Source of the DNA: Histoplasma ohiense | Lineage: Eukaryota > Ascomycota > Eurotiomycetes > Onygenales > Ajellomycetaceae | Direction: 5' to 3' | Assembly: GCA_017607445.1 (NCBI GenBank) | Contig: JAEVHH010000005.1 | Coordinates: forward strand, 3,973,001 to 4,037,000 | Length of the DNA stretch: 64,000 nucleotides | Part shown: positions 1 through 10,979 of the stretch, in pieces | How the letters are laid out: every line of letters begins with the position of its first letter | How positions within the stretch are numbered: position 1 is the stretch's first letter | The notes under the pieces: generated by a model | Told to the model about the DNA's origin: nothing | Databases searched by the model: none | The model's input: the letters and a program-made list of their open reading frames with translations, nothing else | Program-made: the position numbers and the translations under genes

Positions 1-730
1 TGCCAACCTGTGTTTGACCCCGAGTCTTTCGACAGTGCCACGAACAGGGTGGAGCCGTATCCAAAGTAGCTGGCCTCGCACCCCGATGGTAGGCTGACCG
101 AGTTTCCTTAGCCACACGTAGTCTCCCACTACGCAGGAGTATGGCTCATCCCGGGTTGTTGGCCCGCAAGGAAAAGAACCATTCGAAGCATGACCTGATG
201 GGGTCATCGGCAAGAGCGTAAGTCAACTCCACAGTTCAACGGCCCAGGCTTGGAGTGCACAGGAATCGTCAGTTAGCCCAAACGCCAAAAAGTAGATCTC
301 TCGAGCTTAATACTTTCCCAAACCCCAGGCCGGAGCTCTGGAAGCGCCAACGTCGTGCCTGATAAAACAAAACACAGCCATTTGAGGCCTGGATAAAACG
401 GGCCTGGAGTTATCATGCATATATCCATTTGCTGGAATTTTTCGCATCAAATGCGAACGCTGCCTAACCCTACCCACTTTTTTCACAAATTCGTTGGAAA
501 ATGCGTTTGGGAGAACAAAACCTGGAGATTATGATGATGTACTACTACATAGGCTATCATTTTTCCATTGGGCTTGCTGTTGACATGGGCTCTCATATCC
601 AGCAAAGTTTGGAGGATCCACTCCATCCTCGGTGAGCTAATCTATTTTCGTTGTAGGGGTTGAATGCAACCTTGACGAAATCAGAATAGGACAGCCAGCG
701 TCCCTGAATTTTTGCTTGGAGAGTGGATTT
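1..730. other. No gene recognised (left edge of window)
   Basis: No open frame with recognisable protein similarity, no tRNA-like fold and no tandem repeat is seen. The right part is the downstream flank of the minus-strand glycoamidase gene that ends at 731. Confidence 0.5.
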
Positions 731-2889
731 CTAATCTGGTCCGGGTTTCTGAAGTGAGCAGGGAATGACAGGTGAAGAACAGTCAGCTCGGAGAGTTTGG
801 ACGCCTTGTTTGAGATATGGACATGGATGTCCATCCATCCATGCATGGTGCTGACGGCCAGATGAGAGGCGTTCAATATTTGCTTTTCCTGGCCCTCTGC
901 CTAAAATTGCTTTTATACTTCCTCTGCCCGTTAGCACATCCTCATTTAGCCACTGGCTTAATGCCAGGGGTTGCTCATCTTCCTTGACAACAGTTCCATT
1001 TACCGCCCGAATTCTTACGTCGAAGGTTGCCCCTGCAGACTTCTCTTTGAAAATCTCCAACGTATCGCCTGTAGAGCTTGAACTGCCCTTGGACATTGAC
1101 CGATATGTTGCCCTGCCAAACTGTCTCGCATCATATTCGGAGGAACCAGTTGTGAGGGTATAAGGGGAATAATAGCTGACGTCACTCTGGCAGGAGAATT
1201 GCAAACCGCGAGACAGGGAGGCGTTAATCTCCAGACCGTTAGGGTTGGATTGATACGTTGAGCACACTTCAAGAGGATAGGAGCTGGCTACTCTGCTAAT
1301 AACGAGGTCCTTTTCGCCCATCAAGTCGAGAGATTCTGATGTAGCATCTGTCACCTGTTTGATCAACTGTGTCTGACCTTGCTCAGAAAAGGACCCTGAG
1401 TTGGAAAAGCTTAGGCTTTGAGTCCATTGCGAAGAAGGAGATGTGATGCTTAATGACCTAGAAATTCGAATCGTATGCGATAGGGTTTCATTCATACCCG
1501 TGGTTGGATTCTGTCGCCATTCGTGTGAAATATCCGATCCGAACTTTGTTGAAACAACGGGGACCACATCGCCGTGTCGATTTATTGTAGATTGATCGAC
1601 TAAGCCCTTTTCCCTATCGAGATAAATGAATATCTTCCCGGTTATGACCCAATATGATCCAACCGTGTCTGAAATTTCTGCAATTCCGTTTTCCACATCT
1701 CCAAGACCAACAACCTTTATCGTAAAAGAATGAGACTGGCCATCAGCCAAAACAGGCAAAAAAGGGGTAATATCTATTTCTGGCTCGCGAAGGTCAAAAG
1801 CATCAATACCGACAACTGGCTTCCAAAAGCCAGGCGAAATTCCACCTGTGAAGATGATTGGAAAAGGCCATACAACTCCCGCCATTTGATCATCTATAAA
1901 TAGCTGAATCTCCCGAAAAGAGGAGTATCCGTACAGTGGCCCCGCTGTTTTATTAAACGTAAGTACGTCGGAAGACAGGACATTGCTGTACCAGAATTCT
2001 TCCGTGGATTGGCCACAGGCAGATATGGACACGGTGGCTCGCGAAACATCTGGAGGTATAATATATGTCACAGTTGCGTTATCATCTGGAATATGAAAGG
2101 CACTTGGAGAATCTGCTCCTGAACGCCGGGCGGAGATCGGGAGTATAATATCTGCCGCCCTAATCTCATGGAATTTCAAGGAAAACTTGGCGGTCAGCTT
2201 AACGTCAAATGGGCCGGTGTATTTATCGTTGATTAAATTCCCAAGATCGAAAATTAACTTCTGGGGCTTGGCCCATAGTGCCTTGTAGAGCGACATGTCT
2301 TTGACGTAGGTCCAAATAATACCATTAGTCGTAGGTTCGGCCGTTGATGTGCGGAATACTTCGGTATCTCCAAGAAACATCAGCGCAAGTCTATCGAACT
2401 GGCGACCTTTGGATGTTACTGTCATAGTCATGATTACAGTGTCGAAATCACATCGAGGAGGGACATAGTTTCCTTTTTGATATCAAAGTGTGAATTCATG
2501 TTACAGCGATGCGACGTAGGTTTAATTAATACACGAAAAGTTTTGGACTTACCAACAAACGGATGGCCATAGCTAGAACCAAACTCATGTCGCATCAATA
2601 GAATTTTCGCATTGCATCCTCCTGGGATTTCGGGTGATGGTTCATCAGGAACCGGCTTGTAGACCTGGAATACTCGGAGTTGTGTGGCATTCAACTGAAG
2701 AATTTCCTCCTCTGGTGATACTGGATTTGGAGAAGCGTGGCCTCTGTAGAAAAGCATAAAAAGCACAGCAAAGACGCAGAGAGCATATGTTGGACGTTTG
2801 CAAAAACTAGTATTCTTCCGATTGAGATCCTGCACCCCAGCGAGGTTCTTCAGGCCCTGCCGTTTTGCCCCCATCTCATCTGTGGTCAA
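731..2889 (-). CDS. Peptide-N4-(N-acetyl-beta-glucosaminyl)asparagine amidase A (PNGase A-like)
   Basis: Two exons, 2889-2553 and 2472-731, are joined by an 80-bp intron (2473-2552, GTAAGT..AAAAAG, phase 1), giving about 692 residues. The splice reads through PFVGNYVPPRCDF into TVTSKGRQFDRLALMFLGD and TEVFRTSTAEPT. These are hallmark strings of the acid PNGase A family (PF12222), which releases N-glycans from glycopeptides in the secretory pathway, vacuole or outside the cell. The N-terminus has a single hydrophobic segment at about residues 33-50 preceded by basic residues, so it is probably a type II membrane anchor rather than a cleaved signal. Several N-x-S/T sequons lie in the lumenal part. 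The C-terminus after about residue 650 has no family landmark, so the last stretch and the stop at 731 are less certain than the core. There is no functional link to the neighbouring kinase. Confidence 0.87.
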
Positions 2890-4397
2890 TCATTAGTCCC
2901 AGTTTGATATTTAACTTGGAGGATGTGCCTGGCCTGAATAGTTGGTTTCTGTATTCTATAGGAGCCATGGGAGCGTGAGCGCCAGCCTCAAAATTGGGGC
3001 GAATTTGCCTCGAAAAAACGACTGTCACGTTAGTGCGTTATCACGTCCTCAGGGTATCATGGGATAGTTACTATAATAGCCTGAACATTCATTCCTGCGC
3101 CGGCTTGAAGACGCATTTAACCGTGTTATATAAGAGAAATCGTTGCCTTTACACGGTTGACGTTGCTCAGCCCTCAAAGAAATCAACCCTCCCATGCATA
3201 TAATATCACACTCTTCAACATCATACATCTACCTCAAATATCCATTCAACCATCATGGATCTTATATTTTTGAATTTCTAGTCTATCTAGCTTCATTTTC
3301 TGCTACCACAGAAGCTTTGATGAAGAATATTGGTTGAGATATTGCATTATGAAGATGGGTAATGTTTTGAGAGCTCATGCAAATGTTTTTGTTATGAGAC
3401 CATGCACCACCCACCGATCCACCCACCTACCCACCTATGCTAGTATCTATCCATCATCACTAGATTACCATATCTATAAATGATAGTTAGCGATAATATG
3501 TGGCTAGCGATGATAGCTAGCAACGATATTATCAAGTTGTTCTGATTGGGAAAACATAGCCCGGAAGAATAAATGTTCAATAACAGCGCTTCAAAAAGGA
3601 CCATTTACTACTACAATAATCTGTACAGTCCCTACATATACGCCTTCCAAATACAACCGCAAAGACAACACACCCATAGAGGTGGCCCCTCCATTCAAAC
3701 TCCGTAGAAGGCTCCATGACGACGTTGAAAATAGAGCGGACGCTCATAGCTAGCTATCTGGAAACTGTGTTACTGGGGGTAAAGGCACATCAGAAGGAAA
3801 GTAAGGTGAGTTTCCTATGATTCTGGAGCAGGGAGCAGTTTTACCTCCCTCAAAGCAATTGCCCTACGGATCTGCAATTTCCACGACTCACAGCAGAACG
3901 GGCGACAAAAATCGGTTTAAGGTGCGCAGCGGATTGAACAGCGGAATTGTGTACGTTCAATTCCTCTGGGGGGCGGGCACAACCGGATCAGGATGCGCAG
4001 TCAGATTCATCACAGCACCTTCATTTTGGTTTTTCCAGCTGTACCTGCATCCCCTCAAAACAAGCATGGGTATGGTTGAAGGCTCCACCAACTGGATGGA
4101 CAAAAATCGGGTGATTGTCCATTTTTTTTTTCACTTACTCCGGGCCATGAGAAGTGGCTTTTGAGGTTGAAGTGTTGCTTGAGGAAAGTAGATGGAGCGG
4201 AAGCAGCGAACAATCCTGTAGGAAAAGCACACAGGTGCATCCATCTAACAATTAGAGGATGGTGACAACGAATCCGTGGAACAGATCGAGCTCAGAGTGA
4301 GCCATAAGTCTGACTTCGGTTGCAAAGTTCTTCCCATTACCTGGCGGCCCCAGATAATCTTTATTCCCCTACGCAGACCCGCGGCTCAAAATTGTGC
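2890..4397. other. Intergenic region, no gene seen
   Basis: This lies between the start of the glycoamidase gene and the 3' end of the kinase gene, both on the minus strand. It contains short ORFs without recognisable domains and simple-sequence patches such as CCACC-rich repeats near 3400-3440 and TAGC-rich stretches near 3480-3530. The proximal few hundred bases should carry the glycoamidase promoter. Confidence 0.45.
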
Positions 4398-5644
4398 TTA
4401 CTCTTTCGCAGCTGAGGACGTGTACCTGTACCAGTCGAAAGTGAAGCCAAGTTGTTCAGGTTCACCCGAAGAGAGCAAATGAAGAAGTCCACGCTTCTCC
4501 AAGTCCTGACAAAACGCCTTCTTCGAAGCCAAATCCTCTGCCAAGTGATCTTCGTCCACATTGCAATCGCTGTCATTATTGCGTTCTCTGCCATCGATAT
4601 CTTCGGTGTTGTTTTCATCATCTTTGGTGCTCCGTCGTGAAAACGGAAGCCAGTCCCCGAGGCTGCACCATAACCCACGAATTATGCTGCCTATATCCGT
4701 GCGCCATCGGGTGATGGCGATCGTTTCGGCGATTACTTCCCCCTTGATTTCTCCTCTAAGGAGCATCTGGGTGTCCGCAGCCAATTCCGCGACAGTGGAA
4801 TACTTGTTGTGCCAACATTTGTTGATGATATTGTCAATCGGTGGGTCACCATCTAGCTTCGGAAACTCCATTTTCTGGAGTAAGTCAACCGTCTTACGTC
4901 CATGCTCCTTAGGATCCTCGGTAAGGCATCGATCTCCGTAAACCTCAAAGCCATACTTTATGAGATAGTACAAGGAACCAAGGGCAAACTGCTCTGTTCG
5001 AGGACCTAAGAAGCCGGCAGATCCAGATGATCCTTGATCTGTCTCATTACTGTTCAGTACTCTTCCATATGGGGCTATGCAAGCTTCAAAATCTGTCCCA
5101 ATTTCTGCAGTACAATCAAAATCGGATAGTTTCAGCCGGTCACAATCAAGTAGGATATTCTCAGGTCGTAGATCGCCATGGGCAAGGTTGAGGGATTCAA
5201 GGAAAGCAACAGCTTGAGCAAGGTCATTCATCCACTCCTTCCGCAGAGAGAGAGAGAGGTTCCAACTTTGCGACTTTAGTAACCACCATAGTTTGCTGAT
5301 CCCGAACGTGATTGCATTGTATCCTGTAAGAAAGGCAGACATCTACTGACACTGTCAGTCAGTACCCTATTACATACATGCGAACTGCAATAGAGTCTCA
5401 CCCCTCATATATTCTAGAAAGATGCCATTGTTTGTGTAGTGAAAACACTGCACCACAGAGGGACACGGTGGGTGCTGCGAAAAGGCCTCATAGATCTTAA
5501 GTTCCCTTTGGAATTGCTCTCTCTCAAATTCGCCAGGCTTTGGGACCTTGACGACGATGAGAGGATGGACCTCATACACAGATGAAATCCCTCCTCCCCA
5601 GATCCAGTGTACAGTACATTAGGAAATTGACGCCGGACATCCAT
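4398..5644 (-). CDS. Fungus-specific divergent protein kinase-like protein (apparent frameshift in N-lobe)
   Basis: The N-lobe is read in two frames. From ATG 5644 it runs MDVRRQFPNVLYTGSGEEG. It then needs a shift of frame near 5590, at a G-rich run, to continue as SSVYEVHPLIVVKVPK (kinase lysine) and the FLEYMRG hinge. A 78-bp intron (5324-5401, GTGAGA..TTACAG, phase 1) joins the C-lobe (5323-4398), which has the catalytic loop HGDLRPENILL and LKLSDFD in place of DFG. The family is a large fungal set of small kinase-like proteins that keep the catalytic Asp and Asn but have HGD for HRD. Activity and substrate are unknown. The C-terminal 90 residues are acidic and probably disordered. One missing base at the G run would restore a single frame, so this is either a young pseudogene or an assembly error. 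The kinase-fold assignment is firm; the status of the gene is not. Confidence 0.72.
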
Positions 5645-6447
5645 GGTACGGATGCAATGTTAGAAGCGATATATTGCAAAGCAGAAGTGGAAGAACCTGT
5701 CTGCTGTAGCAGTGAGGAGGGAAACGAAAGCAGGAACTGGATCGGAGGTTGGGGAGAAAAGGGTCTCAGCCGGCGCGCTGGGGAAGGGCCATATCAGAGC
5801 TGCATTTCACCTGCATCACCACGCAAGGGCAACGATGCGTGGCCTCCATACTTTAATCTGGGGGCCACTTCTTGTCATTCAGAAGCATAGCTAAGACTCC
5901 ACAAAAATGGGGGTCATCGCCCTTATCTTAAGTGCTGGAAAGTTGCAAGATTTCTTCAGAATCATCAGAAACAGCTCCCACAATCATAGTTAGCTCTACT
6001 ATATTACGTCCAGTCATTGCTTCAGGTTCTCAACACAGTTCATTCTTCATCTTTCAAATATAAGAGAATAATAATATACAATCATCAATCAGTTTATCAG
6101 TCTATACTTAGTTCCACTAGTACTATTCTGACAAAGGAAAACTAGGGATTGCCAACAAGAATAAATGATTCTCAATATAATTGATCTATTTTCCTTATGG
6201 TTTGTTGTTATATTTGATTATAAACATGTTGAATGACATCCCACGAAGACAGCGGACGAGCAATGAAATCGCCCATGTTGACTTCTTATTATGTGATATG
6301 GCTGCTGCCTGTGGAGGAGATTTGCTGGCCCATCTATACGAGGACAAATAAGCATCACAATTGCGCATCAGCATTTGAAGCCCTGGCGCTGCATTGCTGG
6401 ATAAAGTAATATGTTAGAAACTGCTCTTTATCAACACATAGTCGAGT
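5645..6447. other. Intergenic region between divergent genes
   Basis: This separates the minus-strand kinase-like gene from the plus-strand peptidase, so it should hold both promoters. It is AT-rich in 6000-6240. Small ORFs at 5582-5894 run antisense to the kinase start and show no domain. Confidence 0.45.
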
Positions 6448-7580
6448 ATGCCGAATGATACAAGTCGAATCCTAAGGTCCGCGGCAAAGCAACAGGAATC
6501 TATATCTCAACCTTCGCTCTCTCAGGCCTCCTTTAGATGCACCACCAACACCTGAAGACCCAATAATCACCATCCTCCGAGGCTCAAAACTGCCAAACCT
6601 TTCATCGGCAGAATGCAAACTCCTCCGTGAAAAACAACTCCGCCTCTCCAACGACACCCCACACACCCGCGCCTCAGTGTTGGGCCAACACCTCCGCAAT
6701 GCGCTTGAAGTTAGCCTGATCTTCGCCCAGCACGAGGCCGGAAGCGCGGTTTGCATACACCCAGCTGGCTGGGTGCTAACCTGCGCGCACTGCTTAGGCG
6801 AGACGGAGGAAGAATATCTCGCCTCTCCCAAAACCCGTTGGCTGCTCTTCTATGACGGACGAGCCGTGCAGGCCGAATGTCGCGCTTGGGACGCGAAGCG
6901 GGATCTTGCGCTTTTGAAGATCATCGCCATTGACTCAGATGGCGCCAGTGCAGGAATTGGCCCGAACAGTAGAAATAATAACAATCGTAATGATCATGAT
7001 CACGATGCCGATGCTTCGTTTCCATTTGTGGCCCTTGCCGATTGCAACCCTGCCGTGCATATGCGGATCATATGTATCGGCCAACCTGGCAGTGAGGACC
7101 TGGAGTCTGCAACGGACCGGAAAAACCGATTACGGTCTTGTAGAGGTATCGTTCGGTGCGTTTAAGGGGATGGTCCCTGGCGCAGACCCGTGTGATAATT
7201 CGGAAACCGGCACGTTGAAGCATGATGCCTGGACGTATTGGGGCCACTCCGGCGCGCCGCTGTTAAATACAGCGGATGGGAGTTTGATCGGGTTGCATTC
7301 GTCTTGGGACGATCGGATGGGAAAGAGGCATGGTGTTCCACTGGTTGCGATTGAGATGTTTCTGCAGGAGCACGGTGAAGTAATGCGCGAGGAGTCTGTT
7401 GGGCAACAAGTGTGCACGATCTTGGCAGAGGGGAAGAAGGAGGTGCGGCAGAGGGGATTAGTTCAAAGTTTGGCTGCGAGGCCAATGGCAGGAGTTCAAG
7501 CTCCTTGCGAAAATGGTAATGCTGATGTGATTGTTATTAGCAGTGATTCTAGTGATGATGGCCACGGGGAAACATTGTGA
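6448..7580 (+). pseudogene. Trypsin-like serine peptidase (Trypsin_2 type) with apparent frameshifts
   Basis: The catalytic triad is visible in order: His in WVLTCAHCLG, Asp in AKRDLALLKI and Ser in YWGHSGAPLL, followed by LIGLHSSWDD and GVPLVAIEMFL. This is the chymotrypsin-fold peptidase family (PF13365) common in filamentous fungi as cytosolic or nuclear proteins without a signal peptide. The triad is not in one frame. His and Asp are read in the frame that continues to 7165, while Ser lies in the frame ending at 7580. The switch falls at an A5 run near 7120, where dropping one A joins SATDRK to TDYGLVEVSFG. A second switch near 6530 (a T run) is needed to reach the only nearby ATG, at 6448; without it the His/Asp frame opens at a stop near 6472 with no ATG. 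A low-complexity Asn/Asp/His insert sits between Asp and Ser. No plausible intron explains either switch. It is either a decaying gene or a base-call problem. Confidence 0.68.
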
Positions 7581-7882
7581 TTTTAAAGTTATTCTTCTCC
7601 TGTGCATTTATCCAAAGTAAAGGCAGGGGTATATTTGGTGTGAAAAATGAATATTTGCGTTGACATTTGATTAGCCATTGAATTTGTCATGGTTTTGGGT
7701 TCATAGTATACATCATTCGAGTGGACAAAAGAAAATATCAGTCGTCATCTATGTGTCTAAGTCTATCTTTTGCTGTAATGGCGAATGTCGGAAAGGGAGA
7801 AATAGTATTGCATTTCTCCCACGCAGTCGGGGCGCTAGAAATCCCCAACTCGCCTTCACGAAAAGACGTAATAATATACACC
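7581..7882. other. Short convergent intergenic region
   Basis: This lies between the stop codons of the convergent peptidase gene and the DUF1640 gene. It should hold both 3' ends. Nothing else is seen. Confidence 0.5.
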
Positions 7883-8987
7883 TCACATCAACAGGCGCCA
7901 AGCACCAAGAATCAGAGCAGCTGTACCCGTGCAGACACCCCTGGAAGAATCAAAAGGAATCCCAAGTCAGCAAAGCCGCGATGATTAAAAGAATAAATGA
8001 AATAAAGAAACGTGGGAAGGGAACATACATCAACCATTGCAGAGTCGAAAACTTAACCGCCTCCACCCTCTCGCGAAGGCCGGCAACTTCTTGCTCGATT
8101 CTCGTTTCCGTCTCCTTGATTCTCATCTCCTGTCCATTTGCCTCTTCGCGGATCCTGCCTTTTTCCAGGTTCAAATCTAGTCTCACAGAGGCTTGTGTGC
8201 GCCCTATTTCGTCACGGAGGCGTGAGTTCAGTTTTTGGATGTCCCCCGCGATGCGGTCGTGGGAGGCGCGGGTTAACTGCGATTCGGTGGAGTCGGAGTT
8301 TAACAGTTCAGAGCGGAGTTTGGCGAAGTCGACTTTTTGGGTATAAGTGGATCGCTCGGAATCTATATGAAGATGCATAGTGGAGTTAGAATTAGCGGTC
8401 CTAGGAGAACATCTGCAAAGGAGGGATTTGACGAAATGAAGAGTTGGGGGAGCCGCACCCTCTCTCAGAACCATAGTGCGTGTCAAATTCTGAATGGACT
8501 CTTCGATCACATCATTCAGCACCCTCATCAATGCCACTGCCTGCTCCTCGCTAAAGCCCTCGCCTTTGAGTCGCTGGACAATTTTGAGCGTGTCGAAATG
8601 GTGATCCCGACAGTTGGCGGGTGTACTGTGGAATGCGCGGCGGGCAGGTTTGAATACCGCCACGTACACGCCATTATGTCTTATTGAAGCGGAGTTGACA
8701 TCGCGGGGAATATTTGTCGAGGAGGGGGGTGTCCTGGCGATGGAGGTAAGATATGAGCGAGAGGAAAGCGGGGAGGATCGGGAATGTCGCGGAATCGCTG
8801 GTGAAGTGTGTAATGGCCGGTTGGGGACTTTGAGTGGTTTCTGTTTTGGGGCAAATAGGTGCAGAGAAAGGCCGGGAGACGATGCAACCGTCACAGCTTG
8901 TGGGTTTCCAATGGATGAAGATGCATTCCACGTTATGGGCTGGACGAGGAATCGGGGGAGTTTGACGACCTGCTTCGAGTTCGCCAT
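7883..8987 (-). CDS. DUF1640 (CCDC90/MCUR1-like) mitochondrial coiled-coil protein
   Basis: Three exons, 8987-8459, 8362-8029 and 7940-7883, encode about 306 residues. Intron 1 (8363-8458) and intron 2 (7941-8028, GTATGT..TTCCAG) both keep phase. The reconstructed core reads HFDTLKIVQRLKGEGF, EEQAVALMRVLNDVIEESIQ and RTMVLREDSERSTYTQKVDF, then a long coiled coil (ADANGQEMRIKETETRIEQE-like heptads), and ends with a single TM helix, WLMGVCTGTAALILGAWRLLM. That is the complete architecture of PF07798 (yeast Fmp32, animal CCDC90B/MCUR1). The first ~110 residues are rich in Arg, Ser and Pro with few acids and look like a mitochondrial presequence. The family resides in the inner membrane and has been tied to respiratory-complex assembly and calcium uptake; the role here is inferred. 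The last exon is only 58 bp and is easily missed. Confidence 0.9.
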
Positions 8988-9786
8988 GGTAGACTTGTCG
9001 ATATGGGCGGAGCGGGGAAAGCGTTTGTTAGTAGTGGCTTCGGCCTGGAGCCGTATTCATGGTGCAGGAAGCCCGGGGCGTGTAGGCTGTGTGGGTTGCG
9101 CACAAAGGAGATCGGTGAAGAGGGTGGAAGATCACGATAATGCAGGCTGGAGAGTTTTATTGTCGTGAGCATGTTGCCCAGGGTTCGGCCCGGAAAAAAA
9201 CTCGGCCGGGGTCAATCGTCTTTCTCCTTCTTTCTTGATAGACCAAAATTCCAACAACGTGGATGCAATAGGTTTGAAGCTGTCGCATCTCCTGAGGCTA
9301 TTTACTAGTAGATGGGGAGATGTTTCCTTGGTCTTCCGAAATCTGTTCTCTGGGCTTAGTTCCTGATATTCGTAGCAATCGGTCAGGAAAATATAAGACA
9401 AAGTTAGGAGGTACCATGAAGCATATATGTATATCTCAATCTATGCATGACTTTCTTCTGCGATTCTATGTTCCTGTGGCTTTGATATTGAAATGAGAAA
9501 AAATTCCAATGCTCCCCAGAGTGTCATATCTAAAATGCTGCACAACATATCAGGTCGTACACTGTGTTCTCCCGCCCTCTCCCCTCCCGGGTAAGACAAC
9601 GGAACATCACATCAAGAGCATGGAGGAAACAGGGCCAACATTCTCGCTAAATAGTCATCGTTATTGTGTAGCTGATCTAGTAAAAACGTGCCTCTATTTG
9701 ATATTTTGCATAAATCCTCTTTCCCCTCCCCCTTACCTGCACACCCTGCACACACCTCAGCTGGTGAACCCCTGGTCTCTGTTCTT
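8988..9786. other. Intergenic region, no gene seen
   Basis: This lies upstream of the DUF1640 gene and downstream of the SEC53 stop. ORFs here have no domains. The part next to 8988 should carry the DUF1640 promoter. Confidence 0.45.
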
Positions 9787-10979
9787 TTATAGCCCAAAGA
9801 TCTCCCTTAGCTGTTTCATCGTGTCGTCCGGGTCCGTGACTTCGTGCCCAATCGTCCTGGGGTCTACGTAAATTTCATAATCATTCCCCCCCTCGAAGCA
9901 CTTATCACCGAAGAAGTGGATCGTGGTGTACTCGACACCGCTGATGTTTTTCTCTGCCTCAACGTGTTGGAGGCAGTATGTTTTGTCCCAGCCAGTGGGG
10001 AACACGTCGAACGAGATTTGGCCGCCGATTGAGAAGCTAGATACGGAAGGAGATGTTAGGAGAGTGGATTAGAGGTCTAAGCTGGATGAAGTGCGCAGAA
10101 ACTTACGTGAGGCCGTAATCGGCAAATTCCTTTCTCAAGGACTCCACCAGGGTCTTGCGGATGTTGTGTATTTTGTCATACCTGGTCAACTTTATTAGTC
10201 CCAAAATAAGAAAATATAAAAGGCCGTTTTCACCAGGAAGGTGGGGGGTGGGAAGGGCGAACAAGGTGAGTGCAGTTCACTCCCCACAATTAGGACGGAC
10301 ACACATACGCCTCGAATTCATCTCTTTCCTCAGTGCTCGCACTTCTCCCCACAGGACTAATATTGACCATTCCATTTCTGTATTCCACAAATGTTCCCCT
10401 CTTCTTTGGGAGCTTCACGCTGGAAATATACCGCAGGCAATAGTCTACGAGGTTCTGATACTTTTCTTCGCCCAGCCACTGGATGAAGCTGTTGGAGGCC
10501 ATAGGCTTGCCGAGGCGATACGCCGTGAGGCCGTTTTCCGCGAAGCAAAAGTCGAAGAGGGTGGTAACATCAACCGTGGCGGAACCTAATTGCTCTTGTT
10601 GCTTGGGCAGGTTGGATCCGCCGACCTGGGAAGTTTACAATGCAGTTAGGATGCGTTGTAGTATGCTTTGGGGATGGCCGTAGCTCACAAATCCGATAGC
10701 GCATTTATGTCTCAATTGTGAGAGCAGCTGCAGCATCTCGGGGGCGACTGTCTGGATAATACACAGAGCGCGAAATATGTCAGTCATTGGGATGGTACAA
10801 GAAACTTCCCCACATAACAAAATGGAGTAGAAATCAAGTGAAGACAGAATCGAAGGGGAAAAGGCGCAAAGACTTACCCCTCTCGCTGGCGTCAATGTCT
10901 TGTCGACATCGAAAAGGCAGATGGTGTTCTTGAGCGGCCTGGCTTCAAGTGGGGGGTAAACGGCGGCTGCTTCAGCCAT
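9787..10979 (-). CDS. sec53: Phosphomannomutase
   Basis: Five exons, 10979-10878, 10751-10689, 10625-10309, 10181-10107 and 10036-9787, add up to 807 nt (268 residues), close to the family length. All four introns are GT..AG and keep phase. The protein carries the HAD-type motif FDVDKTLTPARG near residue 25 (phosphorylated Asp), then APEMLQLLSQLRHKCAIGFVGGSN, and FFGDKCFEGGNDYEIY near the C-terminus. The enzyme converts mannose-6-phosphate to mannose-1-phosphate in the cytosol, feeding GDP-mannose for N-glycans, O-mannosylation, GPI anchors and cell-wall mannan. It is a single-copy essential gene in yeast. The start is the ATG at 10979; an in-frame upstream extension to 11147 has no family counterpart. 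The neighbours are unrelated. Confidence 0.96.
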
